A stretch of DNA of 64,000 bases, from NCBI GenBank assembly GCA_041946965.1, contig JBHGBM010000025.1, positions 1 to 64,000 on the forward strand, written 5' to 3'. Below the pieces are notes generated by a model that did no database searches, was not told where the DNA came from, and worked only from the letters and a program-made list of their open reading frames with translations. Shown here in pieces: positions 56,634 through 64,000 of this stretch (position 1 is its first letter; each line of letters opens with the position of its first letter). The DNA comes from JBHGBM01 sp041946965 (GTDB lineage: Bacteria > Acidobacteriota > Terriglobia > Bryobacterales > Bryobacteraceae). Position numbers and translations under genes: made by a program.

Positions 56634-57445
56634 GGACCGTGGCCCTGCTGCTGCTGGCGTGCGGCCTCCGGGGGGCGGAAGCGCCGCGCCCCCGCATCCT
56701 GGGGGTGGCGCACGTGGCCGTGTTCGTGAGCGACGTGGCGCGGGCGCGCGCCTTCTACACCGGATACCTGGGCCTGGCGGAGCTGCCGCTCGAACGCGCC
56801 GCTGGGGCGCCGGAACGGCTGGCCGTAGTCAGGATTAACGGCCGCCAGTTTCTGGAGTTGATCGCCGAGGCGCCCAAACAGGACGGCAACCTCAGCCATA
56901 TCGCGTTTCAAACCGATGACGCCGCGGCCATGCGCGCCTGGCTCGCCGCGCGCGGCATCGACGTACCCGGCGCTTTGCGCAAGAGCCGCGCCGGCTACAC
57001 CGGATTCCAGTTCCGCGATCCGGACGGGCACATCGTGGAAATGGTGCAATACGCAGCCGGCGCCCGCCTTGAGCCGATGCCCGAAGGCCGCCTCTTCTCC
57101 CGCGTCGGGCATATCGGCATCCTGGTGCGCGACAGTGACCGAGCTCTCGCCTTTTACCGGGGAATGTTGGGATTCCAGCCCGCTTCCGGCGGCAAGCTGC
57201 GCGTTCCGGAGGGCGAGGACTGCCTGGAACTCGGCCTGAACCGCAAGGAACCGGCGCCGGAGCGACTGAACATCAAGAACCACGTCTGTTTCGATTCGCG
57301 CGACGTGGCCGCGGCCGTCTCCGCGCTGCGGGCGAAATCCGGCGCGTACGAAATCGAGGTTCATAAGACATCCACCGGCCGCCAGGCCGCCAATCTCCGC
57401 GATCCCGACGGGGCGCGGATCGAAATCATGGAGCCGAATCAATGA
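56630..57445 (+). CDS. Exported double-VOC-domain protein 1
   Basis: A 271-residue protein with a signal peptide (MRTVALLLLACGLRGAEA) and two VOC (glyoxalase/dioxygenase fold) domains at about 23-150 and 160-268. Each keeps the H/E/H/E metal residues: GVAHVAVFV, FLELIAE, SHIAFQTDD and HIVEMVQY in the first; GHIGILV, DCLELGLN, NHVCFDS and ARIEIMEP in the second. VOC enzymes are normally cytoplasmic; export is unusual. It overlaps both neighbours by ATGA and is paralogous to the gene at 60938. Confidence 0.85.
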   Translation: MRTVALLLLACGLRGAEAPRPRILGVAHVAVFVSDVARARAFYTGYLGLAELPLERAAGAPERLAVVRINGRQFLELIAEAPKQDGNLSHIAFQTDDAAAMRAWLAARGIDVPGALRKSRAGYTGFQFRDPDGHIVEMVQYAAGARLEPMPEGRLFSRVGHIGILVRDSDRALAFYRGMLGFQPASGGKLRVPEGEDCLELGLNRKEPAPERLNIKNHVCFDSRDVAAAVSALRAKSGAYEIEVHKTSTGRQAANLRDPDGARIEIMEPNQ

Positions 57446-60400
57446 CCGCGAGGGAACTCGTCCTGCTATCCGCATTAGCGCTCTGGAGCGCCGCCTTGCT
57501 CGGCCAGGAGGGTCGCGGTACCATCGCCGGGCGCGTGCTGGACGCCAGCGGAGCCGTGGTTGCGGGCTCGGAAGTCCGCGCCGTGAACGCCGGGACGGGC
57601 GCCGCCGCCCGCACCCGCACGAACGAATCCGGCGCCTATACCCTTCCTTACCTGGCGCCGGGCACATACACCGTGACGGCCGAGATGGCCGGCTTCAAGA
57701 CCACCGAGAGGCCGGGCATCGAAGTGCGCATCAATGACGTGCTCAGCCTGGAACTCGTGCTTCAGGTCGGCGCGGCCAGCGAGAAGATCGAAGTCGTAGC
57801 CACCACGCCCCTGCTGGAGTCCACCACGGTCTCGGTCGGCCAGGTGGTGGACGGCCGCCGGCTGCTGGAACTGCCCATGCAGGGCAACAACCCGTTCGAA
57901 CTGGTCATGCTGGCTCCCGGCGTGGTGAACACCACCAACCTGCGCGCCAAGAAATCCAGTTTCGGCAACGCCAGCTCGCAATTCCGCACCAACGGCGGCC
58001 GGCAGTACTCGAACGAATTCACCATTGACGGCGTACCCAACACGTTTTCCGCGGGCGACAATCCCGAAGTCGCCTTCCAGCCGCCTCGCGCGGCGGTGAG
58101 CGAGTTCAAGGTGCAGACCACCGCGTTCGACGCCAGTCTCGGCCACACCGCCGGCGCGGTGGTCAACCTGATCACGAAGAGCGGCACCAACCAGTTTCAC
58201 GGCGAGATGCACGAATGGTTCTCGCACAGCGCGCTGGATGCCGCTACCTTCTTCCAGAACCGCGCCGGCGAGAAGAAACCCGTTTACCAGGACAATCTTT
58301 ACGGCGCATCTCTCGGCGGACCGGTGCGCCTGCCCAGGCTGTACGATGGCCGCAATCGCACGTTCTTCTTCTATGCCTGGGAATCGAACCAATGGGTGAA
58401 GCCGATGCCCAGGGTGGGAACGGTGCCCACGGCGGCGGAGAAGAACGGCGATCTCTCCGCCTTGCTCGCGCTCGGCTCCAGCTACCAGATCTACGACCCG
58501 TTCACCACGCGCGCCGCTGAGCGGGGACGCATGAGCCGGCAGCCCCTGGCCGGCAACATCGTCCCCGCCAGCCGCATCGACCCGGTGGCGCGCAAGATCA
58601 TGGCCTTTTACCGCGAGCCCAACACGCCTGGCACCCGCGACGGCCGGGACAATTTCACCCACACCAACAAGGACGCACAGGATTATACGGTCCATTTCGC
58701 CCGCGTAGACCACAACTTCTCCGAGCGCAACCGTCTCTTCCTGCGCTTGAACTGGGATAAGCGCACGGAGACCAAAGAGCAGTTTTACGAGAACATCGCC
58801 ATGGGGCTGAATAACGTGCGCGCCAACCGGGGACTGGCGCTGGATGACGTGGTGGTGCTCAGCCCCTCTTCGGTGCTGAACCTGCGCTACGGCCTGAGCC
58901 GCACCGAAGCGCCCAAGGCGCGGGTCAGCAGCGGCAAGATCGACCTGGCGACCCTGGGTTTCTCCCCGGCCCTGACTTCGTTGATCGATCCCCAGCGCGC
59001 CAGTTTCCCCATGGTTTACCTGAACACCAGGGCCACCAATTCGCCCTGCAAGGGCAACTGCACCGGGACGTTCTCCGGCTTCGGCGCACCGGAATCGGGC
59101 GAGGGCCACAGCTCCGGTTTGATACACAACTTCGCCGCCAACCTGACTACCCTGCGCGGCCGCCACAACCTGCGGTACGGCGGCGATTTCCGCGCCTACC
59201 GCGCCTTCAACGCGCCGCTGGGCTACGACGTCGCTCCCGGGTTGCAGTTCTTGCCCACCTATACCCGCGGGCCGCTCGATAATTCGCCCATGGCGCCCAT
59301 CGGCCAGGAGTTCGCGGCTTTTCTGCTCGGGATTCCCGAAGGACAGATGAACCGCAGCGCGAGTTTCGCCACCCAGGACATGTTCACCGGGCTGTTCCTC
59401 CAGGACGACTGGAAACTGACCTCGAAACTCACCATCAACCTCGGCCTGCGGTATGAATACGAAACTCCCATGACGGAGCGTTTCAACCGCGCCGTGCGCG
59501 GCTTCGACCAGACCGCCGCCAATCCCATCGAGGCGCAGGCGCGCGCCGCTTACACGAAGAATCCCATCGCCGAAATTCCCGTGGACCAGTTCCGCGTGCG
59601 CGGCGGTTTGACCTTCGCCGGACCGGACAACCGCGGCCTGTGGCAGGGCGAGAAGAATAACCTGCTGCCGCGCATCGGATTCGCCTATCAGTGGAACGCG
59701 GCTACCGTGGTACGCAGCGGCTACGGGCTGTTCTTCGACACGCTGGGCGTGAACCGCACGCTGCCCAGCCAGCCGGGCTTCACCGCCGTGACGCCGATCA
59801 TCCCCTCCTACGACAACGGCCTGACCTTCAGCGCCACCACGGCGAATCCTTTTCCGAACGGACTGATGGCGCCGGTAGGCGCCGCCGCCGGGCTGGCCAC
59901 CAATCTCGGGCAGGACATGGCTGTGTTCCCGCTGCGGCGCCTGCACCCCTACTCGCAACAGTGGACCTTCGGCATACAGCGCGTGCTGCCCGCCGGGTTC
60001 CTCCTGGACACGGCCTATGCCGGCAACAAGGGCATCCGCTTCGAGGTGGATCGCTCCATCAACCGCAACGCGCTGCTGAGCCGCAGCGGTGAGCGGGACC
60101 AGGCGCTCATCGATTACCTCAGCCAGCAGATTCCGAACCCGTTCTACGGCCTCGGTCCCGTGTTTACCAAGACCATCTCCCGCTCCGATCTGCTCAAGCC
60201 CTTCCCGCAGTTCGGCAGCATCGACGAGAGCGAGCCCATCGGCTACACCTGGTATCATTCGCTGCTGGTGCGCGGCGAGAAACGCTTCTCGCGGGGCTAC
60301 ACCGTGAACGCAGCCTACACCTGGTCGAAATCCATGGAAGCCACGAGTTTCCTGAACAGCGTGGACACGGCCCTGTACCGCTCCATCAGCCGCTACGACC

Positions 60401-60930
60401 GCCCGCACCGCTTCGTGGTCAACGGCATTGTGGAACTGCCCTTCGGGCGCGGGCGCGCCATCGCCTCCGGCATCCCGGGCGCGCTCGACCACATCATCGG
60501 AGGCTGGCAGGCCAACGCCGTCATGACCAAGCAGAGCGGGCCGCCGCTCGCCTTCGGCGACGTCATCTTCCGCGGCAGTATCAAGGACATCCCGCTGCCC
60601 GCGAGCCAGCGGACGGTGGAACGCTGGTTCAATACCTCCGGGTTCGAGCGGCGCCCGTCGCAACAACTGGAGTACAACGTCCGCACGTTTCCCCGTTATC
60701 TCTCCGGAGTGCGGGCAGACGGGCAATCGAAATGGGACCTTTCGCTCACCAAGCACTTCCGCATGAGCGAGCGGATCAACCTGCAATTCCGGGCCGAGTG
60801 CTACAACTGTACCAATCACACCAACTTCAACGAGCCCAACATGACGGTGACCAGCACCAGCTTTGGAACCATCACGGACCAAAGCGGGCTGAGCCGCCAG
60901 TTCCAACTGGCGCTGAAGCTGACCTATTGA
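57442..60930 (+). CDS. TonB-dependent receptor-like protein with CarboxypepD regulatory domain (Oar-like)
   Basis: A 1162-residue outer membrane protein. After a signal peptide (residues 1-22) a carboxypeptidase-regulatory-like domain spans about 25-105 (GRGTIAGRVLDASGAVVAGS), a plug-like domain follows (about 110-240, with EFTIDGVPNTFSAGDN), then a large barrel with the final aromatic strand ending ALKLTY. This form, without a clear TonB box, is greatly expanded in Acidobacteria and is related to myxobacterial Oar. The ligand is unknown. It sits between two exported VOC genes, coupled to the first by ATGA and 7 nt before the second. Confidence 0.9.
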   Translation: MTARELVLLSALALWSAALLGQEGRGTIAGRVLDASGAVVAGSEVRAVNAGTGAAARTRTNESGAYTLPYLAPGTYTVTAEMAGFKTTERPGIEVRINDVLSLELVLQVGAASEKIEVVATTPLLESTTVSVGQVVDGRRLLELPMQGNNPFELVMLAPGVVNTTNLRAKKSSFGNASSQFRTNGGRQYSNEFTIDGVPNTFSAGDNPEVAFQPPRAAVSEFKVQTTAFDASLGHTAGAVVNLITKSGTNQFHGEMHEWFSHSALDAATFFQNRAGEKKPVYQDNLYGASLGGPVRLPRLYDGRNRTFFFYAWESNQWVKPMPRVGTVPTAAEKNGDLSALLALGSSYQIYDPFTTRAAERGRMSRQPLAGNIVPASRIDPVARKIMAFYREPNTPGTRDGRDNFTHTNKDAQDYTVHFARVDHNFSERNRLFLRLNWDKRTETKEQFYENIAMGLNNVRANRGLALDDVVVLSPSSVLNLRYGLSRTEAPKARVSSGKIDLATLGFSPALTSLIDPQRASFPMVYLNTRATNSPCKGNCTGTFSGFGAPESGEGHSSGLIHNFAANLTTLRGRHNLRYGGDFRAYRAFNAPLGYDVAPGLQFLPTYTRGPLDNSPMAPIGQEFAAFLLGIPEGQMNRSASFATQDMFTGLFLQDDWKLTSKLTINLGLRYEYETPMTERFNRAVRGFDQTAANPIEAQARAAYTKNPIAEIPVDQFRVRGGLTFAGPDNRGLWQGEKNNLLPRIGFAYQWNAATVVRSGYGLFFDTLGVNRTLPSQPGFTAVTPIIPSYDNGLTFSATTANPFPNGLMAPVGAAAGLATNLGQDMAVFPLRRLHPYSQQWTFGIQRVLPAGFLLDTAYAGNKGIRFEVDRSINRNALLSRSGERDQALIDYLSQQIPNPFYGLGPVFTKTISRSDLLKPFPQFGSIDESEPIGYTWYHSLLVRGEKRFSRGYTVNAAYTWSKSMEATSFLNSVDTALYRSISRYDRPHRFVVNGIVELPFGRGRAIASGIPGALDHIIGGWQANAVMTKQSGPPLAFGDVIFRGSIKDIPLPASQRTVERWFNTSGFERRPSQQLEYNVRTFPRYLSGVRADGQSKWDLSLTKHFRMSERINLQFRAECYNCTNHTNFNEPNMTVTSTSFGTITDQSGLSRQFQLALKLTY

Positions 60931-60937
60931 CAAACCT

Positions 60938-61861
60938 ATGAAGAAGATCGCGATCCTCACTCTTGTCCTGCCGTTGCTTTCGGCCGGCGCCGAAATCAGG
61001 CGGCCGCGCATCCTGGGCGTGGCGCACATGGCGCTGTACGTCGGCGATTTGCAGAAAGCGCGCGCTTTTTATAAGGATTTTCTCGGCTTCGAGGAGCCGT
61101 TCGCGCTCAAACGCGGGAACGGCACGGACCGCATTGTGTTTATCAAGATCAACGACCGCCAGTACCTGGAACTGTTCGCCGAGGAGCCCGGCAACGACGG
61201 CCGCCTGAACCACATCTCGTTCTATGTGGACGACGCCAAGGCCATGCGCGATTACCTCGCAGCGCGCGGCGTGGCGGTCCCGGACAAGGTGGGCAAGGGC
61301 CGCACCGGCAACTCCAATTTCAACATCAAGGACCCGGACGGCCACACGGTGGAGATCGTGCAGTACGAGCCCGATAGCTGGACCTCGCGCGACGCCGGGA
61401 AATTCATGCCGGCCACGCGCATCTCCGTCCACATGCCGCATTTCGGCGTGCTCATGGGCGCGCTGGAGCCCGCCATGAAGTTTTACCGCGACCTGCTCGG
61501 CTTTCAGGAAACCTGGCGCGGCAGCGGCTCCGGACGCGAACTGAGCTGGGTAAACATGCGCGTGCCGGACGGCGAGGACTACCTCGAATTCATGCTCTAC
61601 CGCAAGCCTCCGGAACAGGATCGCCGCGGCGTGAAGAACCACCTTTGCCTGGTCACTCCAGACCTGGCCAAAGCGGTGGCCGCACTGGAAGCCCGCCCCG
61701 CCCGCAAGCAGTACCCGCAGAAGATCGAAATCTCGGTCGGCGTGAACCGCAGGCGGCAGGCCAACCTGTTCGACCCCGACGGCACGCGCGTCGAGCTGAT
61801 GGAACCCGCGACCATCGACGGAACGCCCACGCCATCCTCCACCGCACCCCCGCCTCGATAG
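60938..61861 (+). CDS. Exported double-VOC-domain protein 2
   Basis: A 307-residue protein with signal peptide (MKKIAILTLVLPLLSAGA) and two VOC domains at about 27-155 and 165-295. All metal residues are kept: VAHMALYV, QYLELFAE, NHISFYVDD and HTVEIVQYE; then MPHFGVLM, DYLEFMLY, NHLCLVTPD and TRVELMEP. It shares the start of the mature protein (RPRILGVAHMA against RPRILGVAHVA) with the gene at 56630, so the two are duplicates flanking the receptor. The C-terminus is Thr/Pro/Ser-rich. Confidence 0.85.
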   Translation: MKKIAILTLVLPLLSAGAEIRRPRILGVAHMALYVGDLQKARAFYKDFLGFEEPFALKRGNGTDRIVFIKINDRQYLELFAEEPGNDGRLNHISFYVDDAKAMRDYLAARGVAVPDKVGKGRTGNSNFNIKDPDGHTVEIVQYEPDSWTSRDAGKFMPATRISVHMPHFGVLMGALEPAMKFYRDLLGFQETWRGSGSGRELSWVNMRVPDGEDYLEFMLYRKPPEQDRRGVKNHLCLVTPDLAKAVAALEARPARKQYPQKIEISVGVNRRRQANLFDPDGTRVELMEPATIDGTPTPSSTAPPPR

Positions 61862-61997
61862 TTAACCTTTGGCAGCATCCGGCTGCTAACCGTTTATGGC
61901 ATCGACAACGCCTTACGTTCGACCTAAAGTACTAGTACGTCTAGAAAAAGAGTACTGACTCCGGCCATGCCTTTGTCGATGTTCGTGAGGTGCTTCT

Positions 61998-64000
61998 GTG
62001 CGTTGCCAATACTGCGGTAAAGAACTGTGGTTCACCTTGGGGCGCGGGGACAGAGACTTCTGCGGCCCTGTCCACCGCAAGAAGTATCACGACCGGCTCC
62101 GGCGCGCTCTGGACGATGCGCCCTCGGGTCCCCCCGCACCGGCTGCCGGATTCGCTCTCGAGATTGAGGCCATGAGGAGCGGCGATGCGCGGCTGTCCCT
62201 GGCGGCGGTGAAACCTCGCAGCCGTTTTGTGCGGCCGGTAAAGCCGCTGGCGCTGGCACTGGAGTGTTCGGCGCCGCTTGGCAGCCGCCCCGTGGCGGTG
62301 TTCTCGGAACCTCTGGCGCCGGCTCCCCTGCGCTTCGCTCCGCTCCGCCCGTGCGTTCCTCTCGTGGAAACGGCGCATACGCTCGAAGCGCCATGGACTC
62401 TCGCACCCGAGCGGCCGTCCGGATGGGTCCGGCTCGCGCCCGCCGCGGGCGTCATGCCCGATGCGCTGCGGGAGGCTTCGGCCGCCCCGGTGTACACGGG
62501 TCCGCGGTTCGCGCTCAAAGCGCCGCACCCCGATTACAGTTTCGGCGCGCTCTCCGCGGCCACCCAGTTCGAGGCGCCGTTGCGCGTGGCGGCGGCGGCC
62601 GCTTATGAGCCTCACGCGATAGGGAGCGCCGATGCGCGGCCCGCGGCGGTCGCGGCGAAACCCCACCGCCGCTTTGCCAAGTCGGCAAAGCCTTTGCTGT
62701 CGGGGCTGGAATGCTCGCACCCGCTGGGCCGCCGCCTTGCGCCGGAGTTCCCGCTACCTCCGGCGCCCCTCGCCGCGTGGTTCGCTTCCCTCGGCCGGTG
62801 CGTTCCCCTGGCGGGAACCGGGCATGTGGCCGAGGCGCCGTTGACGCTCGCGCCGCGGCGGCCGTCCGGGTGGGCTCCGCTCGCGCCCGCAGCCGCTATC
62901 ATGCCGGCCGTAGCGCACGCCGCCTTTACCGCCCCGATAGCGGCGCATGCGGAATTCGCACCCCAGGCCTTGCACTCCGATTACGGTTTTGCCGCGCTGG
63001 CCGCGGCAAACCGGTTCAAGACGCCATTGTGCGCGCTGGCGGAAGTCGCTCCGGCGGCGGCTTCGATGGCGGCCACCGCCGCCTGGCCCGCCCAGGGCTT
63101 CCTCACCACATGCCGGCCGGAGGCGCCGGCCCTCACCGCGGCGCCGGCCCGGCCCGAGCCCGCGGGATGCGGCCGCGTGTTTCAATTTGCCGCCGCTCGC
63201 GTGCCGCGCGGGGTGCCCCGGCTCCTCGGGCCGGCTCCAAACCGGAAATCGCGCACCCCGCTGGCGCCCCACCTTCGGCCAACTGGAACCGCCGCGCTGC
63301 CGCTCATGACCCGGGCGGCCGGCGCCGGCCCGCGGATTCGCCCGGCCATCGCGCCCCCGGCGCCGGTGGCCGCCGACCCGCGCTCGCCCCAAACCGGTGA
63401 GTTGCTCATGCCCCATGCGGGCGAGCTGCCCGCGCCGCTTGGACCGCGCGCCCACTTCGGCCCGGTTGGACTCGCTGAGAACCCGTTCCCGCCTTCCGCC
63501 GGCGTACAGGCCCGCGGCCCTGCCTCGCCCGCGCCCACCGTGGTCCTGCCGGCGGCGGCGCCCATAGACGCCCGCGACCCCGACTTGGCGGGGCTTGCGT
63601 TCCTTTACGCCAGCCAGCGGCTTGCCACCCGGAACTGGAGCGTGCGGCAGATTCAGGCGCTGGCCGCCACCATCCTGCTCGCGGTGTTCCTCTCCTACGG
63701 CGCTTCCGGCATTTGGAGGATGGGCGAATCGCCCGGCAGCCTCCGCGACGCCATCGCGCGCCGCGCCCCCATCGGCATGGAGGAGGACTTTACCACCGGC
63801 ATGCGTGCCTGGAGCGGCGAGGACCTCTCCACCTGGAAGCTGCACGCGGCGGGATACGCCAGCCCCGGCCAGCTCGCGGTCTACAGGCCGTCGTTGCGGC
63901 TCGGCGACTACCGGCTTGAGTTCAAAGCGCAGATCGATTCCAAGAGCTTCGGGTGGATTTACCGCGCGCGCGACCGGTCCAACTATCACGCCGCGGTGTT
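61998..64000 (+). CDS. Large protein with zinc-ribbon N-terminus, tandem 149-residue repeats and membrane helix (3' truncated by window)
   Basis: The frame from GTG 61998 is open to the window edge, 667 codons. Residues 1-40 form a zinc-ribbon or treble-clef-like fold (RCQYCGKELWF ... DFCGPVHRKKYHDRL). A long Ala/Pro-rich region follows, with two diverged tandem repeats of 149 codons and a further Pro/Ala-rich linker. A membrane helix (IQALAATILLAVFLSYG) is near residue 555, and an exported domain follows (EDFTTGMRAWSGEDLSTWKL, LRLGDYRLEFKAQIDSKSFG). The cysteine-bearing start and this tail are shared with hypothetical acidobacterial proteins. The function is unknown. Confidence 0.7.
   Translation, partial: MRCQYCGKELWFTLGRGDRDFCGPVHRKKYHDRLRRALDDAPSGPPAPAAGFALEIEAMRSGDARLSLAAVKPRSRFVRPVKPLALALECSAPLGSRPVAVFSEPLAPAPLRFAPLRPCVPLVETAHTLEAPWTLAPERPSGWVRLAPAAGVMPDALREASAAPVYTGPRFALKAPHPDYSFGALSAATQFEAPLRVAAAAAYEPHAIGSADARPAAVAAKPHRRFAKSAKPLLSGLECSHPLGRRLAPEFPLPPAPLAAWFASLGRCVPLAGTGHVAEAPLTLAPRRPSGWAPLAPAAAIMPAVAHAAFTAPIAAHAEFAPQALHSDYGFAALAAANRFKTPLCALAEVAPAAASMAATAAWPAQGFLTTCRPEAPALTAAPARPEPAGCGRVFQFAAARVPRGVPRLLGPAPNRKSRTPLAPHLRPTGTAALPLMTRAAGAGPRIRPAIAPPAPVAADPRSPQTGELLMPHAGELPAPLGPRAHFGPVGLAENPFPPSAGVQARGPASPAPTVVLPAAAPIDARDPDLAGLAFLYASQRLATRNWSVRQIQALAATILLAVFLSYGASGIWRMGESPGSLRDAIARRAPIGMEEDFTTGMRAWSGEDLSTWKLHAAGYASPGQLAVYRPSLRLGDYRLEFKAQIDSKSFGWIYRARDRSNYHAAV
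62172..63065 (+). repeat. Two diverged 447-bp tandem repeats inside the right-edge gene
   Basis: Copy 1 is 62172-62618 and copy 2 is 62619-63065. Landmarks recur at the same spacing of 447 bp: ECSAPLGSRP/ECSHPLGRRL, CVPLVETAH/CVPLAGTGH, LAPERPSGW/LAPRRPSGW, HPDYSFGAL/HSDYGFAAL. The repeat length is a whole number of codons, so the reading frame is kept. Confidence 0.8.

Noticed and set aside
57475..61029. An 1184-codon open frame on the minus strand
   Set aside because: It is antisense to the TonB receptor, has no family-like segments and is rich in Gly, Val, His and Arg as expected from GC-rich shadow frames.
61929..61938. GTACTAGTAC palindrome before the right-edge gene
   Set aside because: It is only 10 nt long and has no second copy nearby in a regulatory layout, so it is likely chance.

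Overview
The window is high-GC, gene-dense bacterial DNA that most resembles an acidobacterium of the Solibacter/Bryobacter group (Bryobacterales). The evidence is an Oar-like TonB receptor with an N-terminal carboxypeptidase-regulatory-like domain, a secreted protein ending in the Solibacter-type C-terminal domain (TIGR03437-like), an N-terminal winged-helix membrane regulator, an alternative complex III operon fused to a caa3 oxidase operon, and many Tat/Sec-exported hypothetical proteins. The taxonomy is inferred from gene content; no rRNA is present. I saw no tRNA, rRNA, CRISPR array or insertion sequence.

Region 1 (1-9121, +) is one respiratory operon. It holds the end of actB, then actC, actD, actE, actF, a 212-aa membrane-anchored accessory protein, an SCO copper chaperone and coxB-coxA-coxC-coxD. 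Most genes overlap or are a few bases apart, which fits an ACIII-caa3 supercomplex. Region 2 (9213-18700) is mixed: an unknown protein, a hydrolase remnant, a deacetylase-like protein, a B12-binding radical SAM protein, two unlisted small proteins (one behind a consensus sigma-54 promoter), an MFS exporter, an HELAH peptidase, a thioredoxin-like protein, an arginine decarboxylase gene broken by a deletion with frameshift, and a toxin-antitoxin pair whose toxin has an in-frame stop. Region 3 (18709-33325, mostly -) holds an SDR and a DsbA-like protein, a glycine-zipper protein, a coupled DUF697-like / nuclease-like / giant CPBP protease operon, mqnC (+, futalosine menaquinone route), an nrfHA nitrite ammonification operon coupled to a porin, and a secreted metalloprotease-like protein.

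Region 4 (33409-47553) holds an AIM24-like protein coupled to hpnE (hopanoid precursor synthesis), a 925-aa exported protein of unknown function, a Tat-exported Gfo/Idh/MocA oxidoreductase with an MBL-fold hydrolase, a RodZ-type HTH protein, a polytopic membrane protein, small conserved-looking proteins, an SGNH esterase, a PhoD-like phosphatase and a PAS-LuxR regulator. Region 5 (47676-53646) is the F1 and stator part of ATP synthase (b', b, delta, alpha, gamma, beta, epsilon); subunits a and c are not here. A 78-nt hairpin separates gamma from beta.

Region 6 (53749-64000) holds an RRM RNA-binding protein, a small basic protein, a winged-helix membrane regulator, then a four-gene translationally coupled run: Tat-exported sugar isomerase-like protein, exported double-VOC protein, TonB-type receptor and a second exported double-VOC protein. 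The window ends inside a long open frame with a zinc-ribbon N-terminus, two diverged 149-codon tandem repeats, one membrane helix and an external domain. Energy metabolism therefore dominates: menaquinol made via MqnC could feed both the ACIII-caa3 chain and NrfHA, with ATP synthase using the gradient.
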